DNA from: Sulfitobacter aestuariivivens
GTDB taxonomy: Bacteria; Pseudomonadota; Alphaproteobacteria; Rhodobacterales; Rhodobacteraceae
Reading direction: 5' to 3'
Assembly (NCBI RefSeq): GCF_014763045.1
Contig: NZ_JACTAG010000002.1
Span: 124,001 to 188,000, forward strand
Length of the DNA: 64,000 nt
Shown here: piece after piece, positions 9,157 through 16,369 of the stretch
Numbering within the stretch: position 1 is the stretch's first letter
Layout of the letters: each line of letters opens with the position of its first letter
Translations under genes and position numbers: made by a program
Notes under the pieces: generated by a model
What the model saw: only the letters and a program-made list of their open reading frames with translations
Database searches by the model: none
Told to the model about the DNA's origin: nothing

Positions 9157-9657
9157 TCAGGCGTGGCCGTAGGCCTCTGCAATCGCAACCTGAAGCGCTT
9201 CCTTGGGCGTTCGATCGCCCCAGACCAACAGTTGCAACGCGGGGTAATACCGCTCGGCGCTCAATACCGCGGCGCGGATCATCGTGTCGATCTGATCGGG
9301 GCTCGCATCCTGCCCGCCTGACAACACCAGACCATAGCGATAGACCATCATCTGCTGCTCGGCCCAATAGGTGAAAGCACCGGCCCAGCACTGATCGTTC
9401 ACATCGTTCAACAGCGCATAAAGACCCGGCAGTTTTTCCTCTGGCGGCTCCATCTCGAAGGTGCAGACCAACCGCAGTGTTTCATCATAGCTGGACCACG
9501 CCAGTGTCAGGGAATAGGTGCGCCACTGCCCCTCAACCGCCATCGCGATCTGCTCGTCCGAGATGCGGTCAAAGTCCCACTCGTGGTGGGCCGCCAGGTG
9601 CTCCACGATGTCGATGGGGTGAATGTCGTCTTCAAGGTAATGCTCGCTCAGGGCCAT
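9157..9657 (-). CDS. YbjN domain-containing protein
   Basis: A 166-residue acidic protein with the alpha/beta layout of the YbjN family, a fold related to type III secretion chaperones and found widely in alphaproteobacteria. Recognisable stretches are IVEHLAAHHEWDFDR at the N-terminus, LRLVCTFEMEPPEEKLPGLY in the middle and YWAEQQMMVYRYGLVLSGG. Its molecular function is unknown; E. coli YbjN affects motility and stress when overexpressed. It lies upstream of proC but is separated from it by a strong terminator. Confidence 0.85.
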   Translation of the reverse strand: MALSEHYLEDDIHPIDIVEHLAAHHEWDFDRISDEQIAMAVEGQWRTYSLTLAWSSYDETLRLVCTFEMEPPEEKLPGLYALLNDVNDQCWAGAFTYWAEQQMMVYRYGLVLSGGQDASPDQIDTMIRAAVLSAERYYPALQLLVWGDRTPKEALQVAIAEAYGHA

Positions 9658-9989
9658 GTGCCACCTCTTTTCTGTCCCGGCCTGACGTCTCTAACGGACC
9701 CCAAGACCTATTCGCCTGTACAAGAGAGCGTGGGCAACCCCAGCGCCCTCTACAAGATATGGTGCGACCTTTGACAAAGCCTGACAACCCCATTTCTTGG
9801 GGATAACCACAATTGATTGAGGATAACTGCAATATCTTGTGGGCAAGCTGCATCAGCACACAAGAATTTACACACAGGGCTTGATTGCAAAATGTTTTCG
9901 GAGTCTTATTCAACTCCGCAAAGTCGGGCGCCCCGAAAGTGCATTCAGGGTGCCTCGCGTTAACTTTTCCTTAACAAACGGACTGCGTG
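9658..9989. other. 332-base intergenic region with a degenerate short repeat
   Basis: This gap holds the upstream region of ybjN and the downstream region of ubiK. A degenerate repeat, GGATAACCACAATTGATTGA at 9801 followed by GGATAACTGCAATATCTTG at 9823, sits in an AT-rich patch. A TTGACA-like hexamer occurs near 9771. I see no gene, RNA or strong hairpin. Confidence 0.4.
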
Positions 9990-10238
9990 TCAGTCGCTGT
10001 TGTTGCCCTCAAGCGCGTCCAGCCGCGCCTTGAGCGCATCGTTTTCCTCGCGCGCCTTCTGCGCCATTGCGCGTACGGCGTCGAATTCTTCGCGCGTGAC
10101 AAAGTCGCGATCAGCCAGCCAGCGGTCCATCATGCCTTTCATGGCATTTTCCGCCTCTTCCTTGGCGCCCTGGGCCACGCCCATGGCATTGGTCATCATC
10201 TGGCCGATGTCGTCGAATATCTTGTTACGGGTCTGCAT
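9990..10238 (-). CDS. ubiK: UbiK-type accessory factor (BMFP domain)
   Basis: 82 residues, almost wholly helical: an amphipathic N-terminal helix ([19 protein letters not shown]), an acidic Ala-rich middle, and a C-terminal coiled coil ([20 protein letters not shown]). This matches the UbiK/YqiC family, small trimeric proteins that bind lipids and help assemble the aerobic ubiquinone-biosynthesis complex. GGAG lies 6 bases before the ATG. It is divergent from lgt, with about 95 bases between the two starts. Confidence 0.85.
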   Translation of the reverse strand: MQTRNKIFDDIGQMMTNAMGVAQGAKEEAENAMKGMMDRWLADRDFVTREEFDAVRAMAQKAREENDALKARLDALEGNNSD

Positions 10239-10332
10239 GGGTCTCTCCGATCTCGCTGTTATCCTCTATATGGGGGCGCGGCGCCGTCTGGGCAAGGTTG
10301 ACTTCCCTTGCCAGCCGCGCTCAATCGTCGCC

Positions 10333-11217
10333 ATGATTGCCGCGCTTCCATTTCCCGACATTTCGCCCGAGATCTTCTCGATCACCCTGTTTGGCATGAC
10401 CTTCGCGCTGCGCTGGTATGCCTTGGCCTATATCGTTGGCATGATCCTCGGCTGGCGGATCGTTGTGCGCGCTGTGCGGACGCCAAGACTTTGGCGCAAT
10501 GATACGCCGGTCATGGAACCTGCGAAAGTCGAAGACCTGTTTTTCTGGGTAATCCTCGGCGTCATTTTGGGTGGACGCCTGGGGTATGTCCTCTTCTACC
10601 AACTTGGCAGCTACCTTTCCGACCCCCTTCGGGTGCTCGCCGTATGGGAAGGCGGAATGTCCTTTCACGGCGGGGCCATCGGTGTCTTGCTGGCATTTTA
10701 CCTCTTTACCAGACGCCATCATTTAGACCCCACATCAACGGGCGATATGGTGGCACTTGGGCTCGCTCCCGGTCTGTTTCTGGGACGCGTCGCGAACTTC
10801 ATCAATGCGGAACTTTGGGGCCGGCCTACCGATGTGCCATGGGGCGTGATTTTTCCCACGCAGGCAGCACAGTACTGCCCCGACGTGGTGGGCCTGTGCG
10901 CGCGCCACCCGTCGCAACTTTACGAGGCCCTGCTCGAAGGGTTGGTGCTGGGTGGCTTGCTGATCTGGATGGCATGGCGGCGTGGTGCACTCAAACGCCA
11001 AGGGCTGATCGGCGGGACTTTCCTGATGGGCTACGGCATCGCCCGTTTCCTTGTCGAATTCTTTCGCCAGCCCGACGCGCAGTTCATCAGCGACGGCAAC
11101 CCCCTTGGACTTGCGCTGCAAATGGGGGGCTTTGGGCTGACCATGGGTCAGCTTCTGTGCATTCCGATGGTGTTGGTCGGCCTCTACTTCGTGCTGCGCG
11201 CCAACAAGCAGAGGTGA
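10333..11217 (+). CDS. lgt: Prolipoprotein diacylglyceryl transferase
   Basis: 294 residues with about seven membrane segments. Lgt moves diacylglycerol from phosphatidylglycerol to the lipobox cysteine of prolipoproteins in the inner membrane. MSFHGGAIG carries the essential His, and [17 protein letters not shown] is the Lgt signature; [11 protein letters not shown] near the C-terminus also fits. I start at ATG 10333 because the 110 codons upstream lie antisense to ubiK and lack Lgt similarity. The stop overlaps the GTG of midA (GTGA), so lgt-midA-pgeF form an operon. Confidence 0.95.
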   Translation: MIAALPFPDISPEIFSITLFGMTFALRWYALAYIVGMILGWRIVVRAVRTPRLWRNDTPVMEPAKVEDLFFWVILGVILGGRLGYVLFYQLGSYLSDPLRVLAVWEGGMSFHGGAIGVLLAFYLFTRRHHLDPTSTGDMVALGLAPGLFLGRVANFINAELWGRPTDVPWGVIFPTQAAQYCPDVVGLCARHPSQLYEALLEGLVLGGLLIWMAWRRGALKRQGLIGGTFLMGYGIARFLVEFFRQPDAQFISDGNPLGLALQMGGFGLTMGQLLCIPMVLVGLYFVLRANKQR

Positions 11218-12275
11218 CGCTCAAGGAACATATCCTTGCCCGCATCGCGGCCAGTGGCCCGATGCGTCTGGATGATTATATGTCCACCTGCCTGCTGCAC
11301 CCGACGCTTGGGTATTACACAACCCGCGCGCCGTTCGGTCAGAACGGGGATTTCATCACAGCACCGGAGATCAGCCAGATGTTTGGCGAACTCCTTGGAC
11401 TGGCGCTTGCGCAGGCCTGGATGGATCAGGGCGCGCCGCCCCGGTTTACTCTGGCTGAAATGGGGCCCGGACGCGGAACCCTGATGGCGGATGCCTTGCG
11501 TGCAACAAGTCGGGTTCCCGGTTTCGCCAAAGCCGCCGAGATCACGTTGTTTGAGGCATCTCCCGCCCTTCAGCGCCAACAGTACGATGCACTGAAAGAT
11601 CACACCGTCAGCTGGATCACCGACCTGCAAAAACTGCCCGACCAGCCCCTTTACCTGCTCGCCAATGAATTCTTCGATGCCCTGCCCATCCGCCAGTTCG
11701 TGCGTAACGGCACTCAGTGGCGCGAACGGCAGGTGGGGGCGACGGACGGAACGCTCACATTTGGGCTGGGCCCAGTCCTGCCGCAACCTGCGCTGCAGGA
11801 CCGCCTTGAAGACACCCAGGAGGGCGATCTGGTTGAAACCTGCGCTCCCGCCACGGCAACCGTGGGGCAAATTGCGGGGCTGATCGCCAGAAATGGCGGC
11901 GCGGGCATCATCATCGACTATGGCGACTGGCGTACATTGGGCGATACCTTTCAGGCTGTGCGCGGGCATGAAGCCACCGATCCGCTTGCGGCACCCGGAC
12001 ACGCCGACCTGACAGCCCATGTTGATTTCGAGGCGCTGACGCAGGCCAGCGACGCTTGCCGGCATACCCGTATCACGCCCCAGGGCGTTTTTCTGGAGCG
12101 CCTGGGCATCACCGCGCGGGCCCAATCGCTTGCCGAAAACCTCAGGGGTCCCGCACTGGATCAACATATCGCCGCGCATCGGCGGTTGACGCACCCGGAA
12201 GAAATGGGAAACCTGTTCAAGGTGATGGGGCTCTATCCACAAGGGTGCCCCCCTCCCCCCGGATTGGAGCCGTGA
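11214..12275 (+). CDS. MidA/NDUFAF7-family SAM-dependent methyltransferase
   Basis: 353 residues from a GTG that overlaps the lgt stop. The family (DUF185) includes mitochondrial NDUFAF7, which dimethylates an arginine of the NDUFS2 subunit of complex I. The first 80 residues hold the family hallmark [20 protein letters not shown] and [33 protein letters not shown] is the SAM-binding motif [15 protein letters not shown] and IIDYG follow. The bacterial target is not established; NuoD is the obvious candidate. The C-terminus ends in a Pro-rich tail. Confidence 0.9.
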   Translation: MTLKEHILARIAASGPMRLDDYMSTCLLHPTLGYYTTRAPFGQNGDFITAPEISQMFGELLGLALAQAWMDQGAPPRFTLAEMGPGRGTLMADALRATSRVPGFAKAAEITLFEASPALQRQQYDALKDHTVSWITDLQKLPDQPLYLLANEFFDALPIRQFVRNGTQWRERQVGATDGTLTFGLGPVLPQPALQDRLEDTQEGDLVETCAPATATVGQIAGLIARNGGAGIIIDYGDWRTLGDTFQAVRGHEATDPLAAPGHADLTAHVDFEALTQASDACRHTRITPQGVFLERLGITARAQSLAENLRGPALDQHIAAHRRLTHPEEMGNLFKVMGLYPQGCPPPPGLEP

Positions 12276-12282
12276 TCGCTGG

Positions 12283-13038
12283 ATGACACTGGAGATTCTC
12301 ACCTCAGACGCGTTGGCTGACGTGCGCCATGGGTTCTTTACCCGCCGCGGCGGTGCTTCGTCAGGGGTATTTACGGGCCTTAATTGCGGTACGGGCAGCA
12401 CCGATCAAAAAGACATCGTCGCAATCAACAGAGCGCGTGTCGCCGATGCGATGGGCGTGCAGGTGGACCATTTGGCGGGGGTCCATCAGGTGCACTCCGC
12501 AGATGTGATCACCGTGACGGGTCCGATGGCCGAAAAACCCCGCGCCGATGGCCTCGTTACCTCAACACCCGGTCTGGCGCTGACTGTTCTGACGGCAGAT
12601 TGCCAGCCCGTGCTTTTTGCAGATACCACAGCAGGTGTCATTGGTGCCGCGCATGCGGGCTGGCGCGGCGCGCTTGACGGCGTTCTTGAGGCGACAGTCG
12701 CCGCCATGGAGAATCTTGGCGCTGCCCGCGGTGCGATCACCGCGGTGATCGGCCCTTCCATCAGCCAACGCGCATACGAAGTTGGACCGGAATTCATGGA
12801 TGCGTTCCTGGCAGAAGATCACGAGTACGCACGCTTTTTCGTTCAAGGTGAAGGAGACCGATTGCAGTTCGACCTGCCCGGCTTTGGTCTCAGTCAATTG
12901 CGGAATGCTGGTGTTGGTCATGCCGAATGGACCCGGCACTGCACTTACAGCGATCCCGGGCGCTTCTATTCGTACCGCCGCACGGTGCATGAAAAAGAAG
13001 CAGACTATGGTCGCCTGATCGCCGCGATCAGTCTTTGA
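12283..13038 (+). CDS. pgeF: Peptidoglycan editing factor PgeF (YfiH/laccase-domain family)
   Basis: 251 residues. The three zinc ligands of the family are visible at His71 (HQVHSAD), Cys107 (TADCQP) and His124 (AHAGWRG), and HGFFTRRGG at the start is conserved. PgeF removes wrongly incorporated serine from peptidoglycan precursors; relatives have also been reported as polyphenol oxidases and purine nucleosidases. It begins 7 bases after the midA stop. The conserved C-terminal CTYSDPGRFYSYRR is intact. Confidence 0.92.
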   Translation: MTLEILTSDALADVRHGFFTRRGGASSGVFTGLNCGTGSTDQKDIVAINRARVADAMGVQVDHLAGVHQVHSADVITVTGPMAEKPRADGLVTSTPGLALTVLTADCQPVLFADTTAGVIGAAHAGWRGALDGVLEATVAAMENLGAARGAITAVIGPSISQRAYEVGPEFMDAFLAEDHEYARFFVQGEGDRLQFDLPGFGLSQLRNAGVGHAEWTRHCTYSDPGRFYSYRRTVHEKEADYGRLIAAISL

Positions 13039-13178
13039 CGGCTGCCACAATTGCCAGCCGCATGGATGCCGCTGGGTTCCTAAAAACCTTTTCTTCGCCC
13101 AAAAGCGGCCCGATTGGACCGCCATATTGTTTCTAAGCAAAGGCAAAAGCCGCGCAGAAACGATTGAGGAAGACAGAG

Positions 13179-13322
13179 ATGAAAGCAGGCACGCGATTCA
13201 TTAAAAACGTGGTCGAGGTGGCCGCGAAAGCAAATCCCCCGATGCCCTGGACGCGCGGCGCACGCCGTGCCGCCTTTATCGCCAAGCGAAACGCCGAAGC
13301 CCAGACCCGCAAGTCCGCCTGA
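13179..13322 (+). CDS. Small basic protein, 47 residues, unknown function
   Basis: An ATG with GAGGA 8 bases upstream opens a 47-residue frame beginning MKAGTRFIKNVVEVAAKANP and ending NAEAQTRKSA. It is Lys/Arg-rich, has an amphipathic N-terminal helix and a central PPMPWTRGARR motif. A perfect rho-independent terminator sits 45 bases after the stop. Good ribosome-binding site, sensible composition and a terminator together support a real gene. I do not know a function; a nucleic-acid or membrane-surface role would fit the charge but is not shown. Confidence 0.65.
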   Translation: MKAGTRFIKNVVEVAAKANPPMPWTRGARRAAFIAKRNAEAQTRKSA

Positions 13323-13366
13323 ACTGGAACAGACCCCTTAGTCAGTCATCTGGTTTGAGTTCAAGA

Positions 13367-13400
13367 CCCCCGCCCGTTGATTCGGGCGGGGGTTCTTGTT
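13367..13400 (+). terminator. Rho-independent terminator
   Basis: A perfect 10-bp GC-rich stem (CCCCCGCCCG / CGGGCGGGGG) with a 6-base loop TTGATT is followed by TTCTTGTTT. It ends the small basic gene and probably the lgt-midA-pgeF transcript. Confidence 0.9.
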
Positions 13401-13621
13401 TGTGCAATTGTGGCAGTCCGGGCGGCCAATGCGGAAACAAAAAGGCGAATTTGCACAAAATTGGCCCGGTGCAACGGCTCAATGTCTCCCAAACTTTGAC
13501 AATCGCACCCGATCATGTCGATTTAGGTGTCATCAAAGACAAGGAATGACGATAGAAACGTGATTTCCGCGTTGTCGGTGGGGCCGACACGGACGTGACA
13601 CCGAAGATCGAAGGTTTTCGT

Positions 13622-14413
13622 ATGACACTTGATGCTGCCACGGCCCCGCGCCAAATGACATTTTCCAAAACACCCTCAGGCTATGGCCTCAGCGTGACCA
13701 GAGACAACGTTGACGACCCCCGCTCGGCGCAACAAGTGCCTACGCGCAGCTATGAGGTTGCCGCGTTGCGCGCGGACGGCTCTGTGTTCATCGGACAGGA
13801 CCGCGCGCCGGCGCTCCCGTTCTTTGAATCGGCTTATTCAGCCTTTGCACGCGGCACATTGATCCAGACCGCCGACGGCGAAGTCGCGGTCGAAGATCTG
13901 CAGCCGGGGGATATGATCCAGACCTCAACGGGAGAGCCCGCGCAGCTGATTTGGATCGGCTCCTCCAACTTTGTGCCCGCAGATGCCGGACGCAGAATGC
14001 CGCTGATCCGCATTATGCCGGACAGTTTTGGCCAAAACCGCCCCAGTTCCTTTTTGACCGTCGGTCCTGGTGCACGGGTATTGCACACACCACACCACCT
14101 GCGTGGCGAGGCGGGGGGCACCCAGATGCTGACGCCCGCACGCGCTTTGGTCGATGGGGTCAATGTGATCGAAGTTGTGCCGCCCACGCCGGTGCGTCTG
14201 TTCCATCTGTGCCTTACGCGACACGCGGCCATTCAGGCTGGCGGCATCGAGATGGAGACCTTTCATCCCGGTGCAAATTCAGCGCGCAGCGTCTCCCATT
14301 CAATGCGTGACCGGTTTCTGGGCATGTTCCCGCGGATCAGTCATATGACGGATTTTGGCCCGCTCGCGCATCCACGTGCGCCTGAACAAGACGCCGGAGA
14401 CGAGCTGAGCTGA
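13622..14413 (+). CDS. Hint (hedgehog/intein) domain-containing protein lacking the splice cysteine
   Basis: 263 residues. After an N-terminal part of about 70 residues comes a Hint-like domain: ARGTLIQTADGEVAVEDLQPGDMI is the typical start, and LTVGPGARVLHTPHHL carries the TxxH-like block B. In active Hint domains the first block begins Cys-Phe; here it reads Ala-Phe (SAFARGT), so the nucleophile for self-processing is missing. Such proteins are common in Roseobacter genomes and are often linked to secreted or surface proteins. I start at ATG 13622, with AAGG nearby; a GTG at 13595 lacks a Shine-Dalgarno sequence. Confidence 0.82.
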   Translation: MTLDAATAPRQMTFSKTPSGYGLSVTRDNVDDPRSAQQVPTRSYEVAALRADGSVFIGQDRAPALPFFESAYSAFARGTLIQTADGEVAVEDLQPGDMIQTSTGEPAQLIWIGSSNFVPADAGRRMPLIRIMPDSFGQNRPSSFLTVGPGARVLHTPHHLRGEAGGTQMLTPARALVDGVNVIEVVPPTPVRLFHLCLTRHAAIQAGGIEMETFHPGANSARSVSHSMRDRFLGMFPRISHMTDFGPLAHPRAPEQDAGDELS

Positions 14414-14422
14414 GCAGAGGTA

Positions 14423-14923
14423 TCAGGCCGACGTTTCGAGGCGCTTTTCCAGCACGTCGAACGGCACGCCGGGGTCGTCTTTTGAGCCGCGGATGACAAG
14501 GCTGGTCTTGACGCTTTCAACATTTGGCGTGGTCAGAAGCTCTCCCGTCAAAAAGCTTTGAAAGCTGCTCAGGTCGGGAGCGACGCATTTGAGGATGAAA
14601 TCCACCTCACCGTTGAGCATGTGGCACTCGCGCACAAGAGGCCAGGCGCGACATTTCTCTTCGAACCGGCTGAGATCCGTTTCTGCCTGGCTGGCGAGAC
14701 CCACCATGGCGAAAACCTGAACCTCGAAACCCAATTCCCGTGCGTCGATCTCGGCATGGTAGCCCTTGATATACCCCTGTTCCTCTAGGGTTCGGACACG
14801 GCGTAGGCAAGGCGGTGCCGATATGCCCACGCGTTTGGCCAATTCCACATTGGTCATGCGCCCATCCGACTGCAGTTCTGCCAGTATTTTGCGATCTATG
14901 GGGTCGAGCCGTGTGCCAGCCAT
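14423..14923 (-). CDS. Lrp/AsnC family transcriptional regulator
   Basis: 166 residues. The winged helix-turn-helix is at residues 8-60 (LDPIDRKILAELQSDGRMTN, VGISAPPCLRRVRTLEEQG) and the RAM/AsnC ligand-binding domain follows (FEVQVFAMVGL, VRECHMLNGEVDFILKCVAPD). Such proteins respond to amino acids or related small molecules. It is divergent from trxB across 274 bases, so it may control itself and trxB. An AT-rich near-palindrome between the two genes is a candidate site. Confidence 0.93.
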   Translation of the reverse strand: MAGTRLDPIDRKILAELQSDGRMTNVELAKRVGISAPPCLRRVRTLEEQGYIKGYHAEIDARELGFEVQVFAMVGLASQAETDLSRFEEKCRAWPLVRECHMLNGEVDFILKCVAPDLSSFQSFLTGELLTTPNVESVKTSLVIRGSKDDPGVPFDVLEKRLETSA

Positions 14924-15015
14924 TCGTGTCCCTCCCGAATTTGCGATTCTTATAGCAGTCGGCGATAGGTGCGCAATATTGTTTCGTACAAGCGCAAGAT
15001 TCTTTCTGGCAGGGC

Positions 15016-15034
15016 AAAATTTTCCAAAAATTTT
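15016..15034. promoter_or_regulatory. AT-rich repeat between Lrp regulator and trxB
   Basis: AAAATTTT-CC-AAAAATTTT stands out in GC-rich sequence between divergently transcribed genes. Lrp-family proteins bind AT-rich, weakly palindromic DNA, so this is a plausible operator for the adjacent regulator. There is no consensus match to prove it. Confidence 0.4.
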
Positions 15035-15197
15035 GACGCTCCTTGCCGGTGGTTCGACGCACGTCAGACCGCGCGCATGCGGTGGCGCCGGGATTAGGTA
15101 TTTGAGAAAGGGTGAAGCAGGGTTGGGGGTTTAAGCGTCTTCGTTCAGCGTCTATATCAGCGGGGCTGCACTTTAACTTTACGCCCGGGGGCTTGTC

Positions 15198-16208
15198 ATG
15201 GCTGAGACACGTAAAACCAAGGTTCTTATCATCGGTTCAGGCCCCGCAGGCTATACGGCCGGGGTTTATGCCAGCCGTGCGATGGTGGAACCCATTCTTG
15301 TCCAGGGGATCGAGCCCGGTGGCCAGCTGACCACAACTACCGAAGTGGAAAACTGGCCCGGCGATACCGAAGTGCAGGGTCCCGATCTGATGATCCGGAT
15401 GGAAGCGCATGCCAAGGCCATGGGAACCGAAATCATCGGTGACATTATTACCGATCTTGATCTGTCGTCGCGGCCGTTTCATGCCACTGGCGACAGCGGC
15501 ACCACCTACGTGGCGGATGCGGTGATCCTGGCGACAGGCGCGCGTGCAAAATGGTTGGGTTTGGAGAGCGAAGAAAAGTTCAAGGGGTTTGGTGTGTCGG
15601 CCTGCGCGACCTGCGATGGGTTTTTCTATCGCGGTCAGGAGATTGTGGTGGTCGGCGGTGGCAACACGGCTGTGGAAGAAGCCCTGTTTCTGACCAACTT
15701 TGCCTCCAAGGTCACCCTGATCCATCGCCGTGATGAATTGCGCGCCGAAAAGATCCTTATTAACCGGTTGATGAAAAACCCAAAGATTGAACCGCTATGG
15801 GATCACACATTGGAAGAAGTCTATGGCACGAACAGCCCGCTGGGGGTGGAAGGCGTCAAGGCCAGGCACGTCAAATCCGGTGAAATCACCGACATACCCG
15901 CAAAGGGCGTTTTCATCGCCATCGGTCATGCCCCTGCCAATGAACTGGTCAAAGACGTGCTGGAAACCCACATGGGCGGCTATGTGGTGACCAAACCCGA
16001 CAGCACTCAAACGTCGATTCCCGGCGTGTTTGCCGCTGGCGATCTGACGGATCACACGTATCGACAGGCAGTGACCTCTGCTGGTATGGGGTGTATGGCC
16101 GCGCTGGAAGCAGAGCGGTTTCTGGCAGAGCAGGGCGAGGATGTTGAGGTCGCAGGTGGCAAAGACCATGCGGAGCCCTTGGGGTACGGCGCGAAAGTCG
16201 AGGCCTGA
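15198..16208 (+). CDS. trxB: Thioredoxin-disulfide reductase
   Basis: 336 residues. The N-terminal FAD motif ([18 protein letters not shown]), the redox-active C136-A-T-C139 ([10 protein letters not shown]) and the NADPH motif [15 protein letters not shown] are all present, as is the C-terminal [19 protein letters not shown]. TrxB passes electrons from NADPH to thioredoxin, which feeds ribonucleotide reductase and sulfate-assimilation reductases. The bifunctional sulfate-activation gene lies just downstream, separated by a hairpin plus T-run. Confidence 0.97.
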   Translation: MAETRKTKVLIIGSGPAGYTAGVYASRAMVEPILVQGIEPGGQLTTTTEVENWPGDTEVQGPDLMIRMEAHAKAMGTEIIGDIITDLDLSSRPFHATGDSGTTYVADAVILATGARAKWLGLESEEKFKGFGVSACATCDGFFYRGQEIVVVGGGNTAVEEALFLTNFASKVTLIHRRDELRAEKILINRLMKNPKIEPLWDHTLEEVYGTNSPLGVEGVKARHVKSGEITDIPAKGVFIAIGHAPANELVKDVLETHMGGYVVTKPDSTQTSIPGVFAAGDLTDHTYRQAVTSAGMGCMAALEAERFLAEQGEDVEVAGGKDHAEPLGYGAKVEA

Positions 16209-16295
16209 ACCGCGCGCCGTCCAAGGCGCTGGCATTGACGCTGGGGGTGGCGAACACAAAGCCGTTGCGCATCGGACACCTTTTCAGCCGACCAC

Positions 16296-16328
16296 AAAGT
16301 TTGTTCTTTTCTGAACAAACTTTTTTTG
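16296..16328 (+). terminator. Perfect 11-bp inverted repeat plus T-run: trxB terminator and/or operator
   Basis: AAAGTTTGTTC - 6 bases - GAACAAACTTT is a perfect inverted repeat that runs into a block of eight T (16321-16328). It has the form of an AT-rich intrinsic terminator for trxB. It also lies 47 bases before the GTG of the next gene, whose N-terminus is a MarR-like winged helix, so it could equally be that protein's operator. Confidence 0.6.
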
Positions 16329-16369
16329 CTAGATGCGCTCACGAATGAACACATCGTGAGCCCGTTAAA

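Noticed and set aside
10000..10332. N-terminal extension of the lgt reading frame
   Set aside because: These codons lie antisense to ubiK, have no Lgt similarity, and a normal Lgt start ([14 protein letters not shown]) follows at 10333.
10644..11213. Long upstream extension of the methyltransferase frame
   Set aside because: It is the shifted frame of lgt; the true start is the GTG at 11214 overlapping the lgt stop.
13355..13549. 64-codon open frame on the plus strand
   Set aside because: It runs through a perfect rho-independent terminator, with cysteine- and glycine-rich nonsense-like composition.
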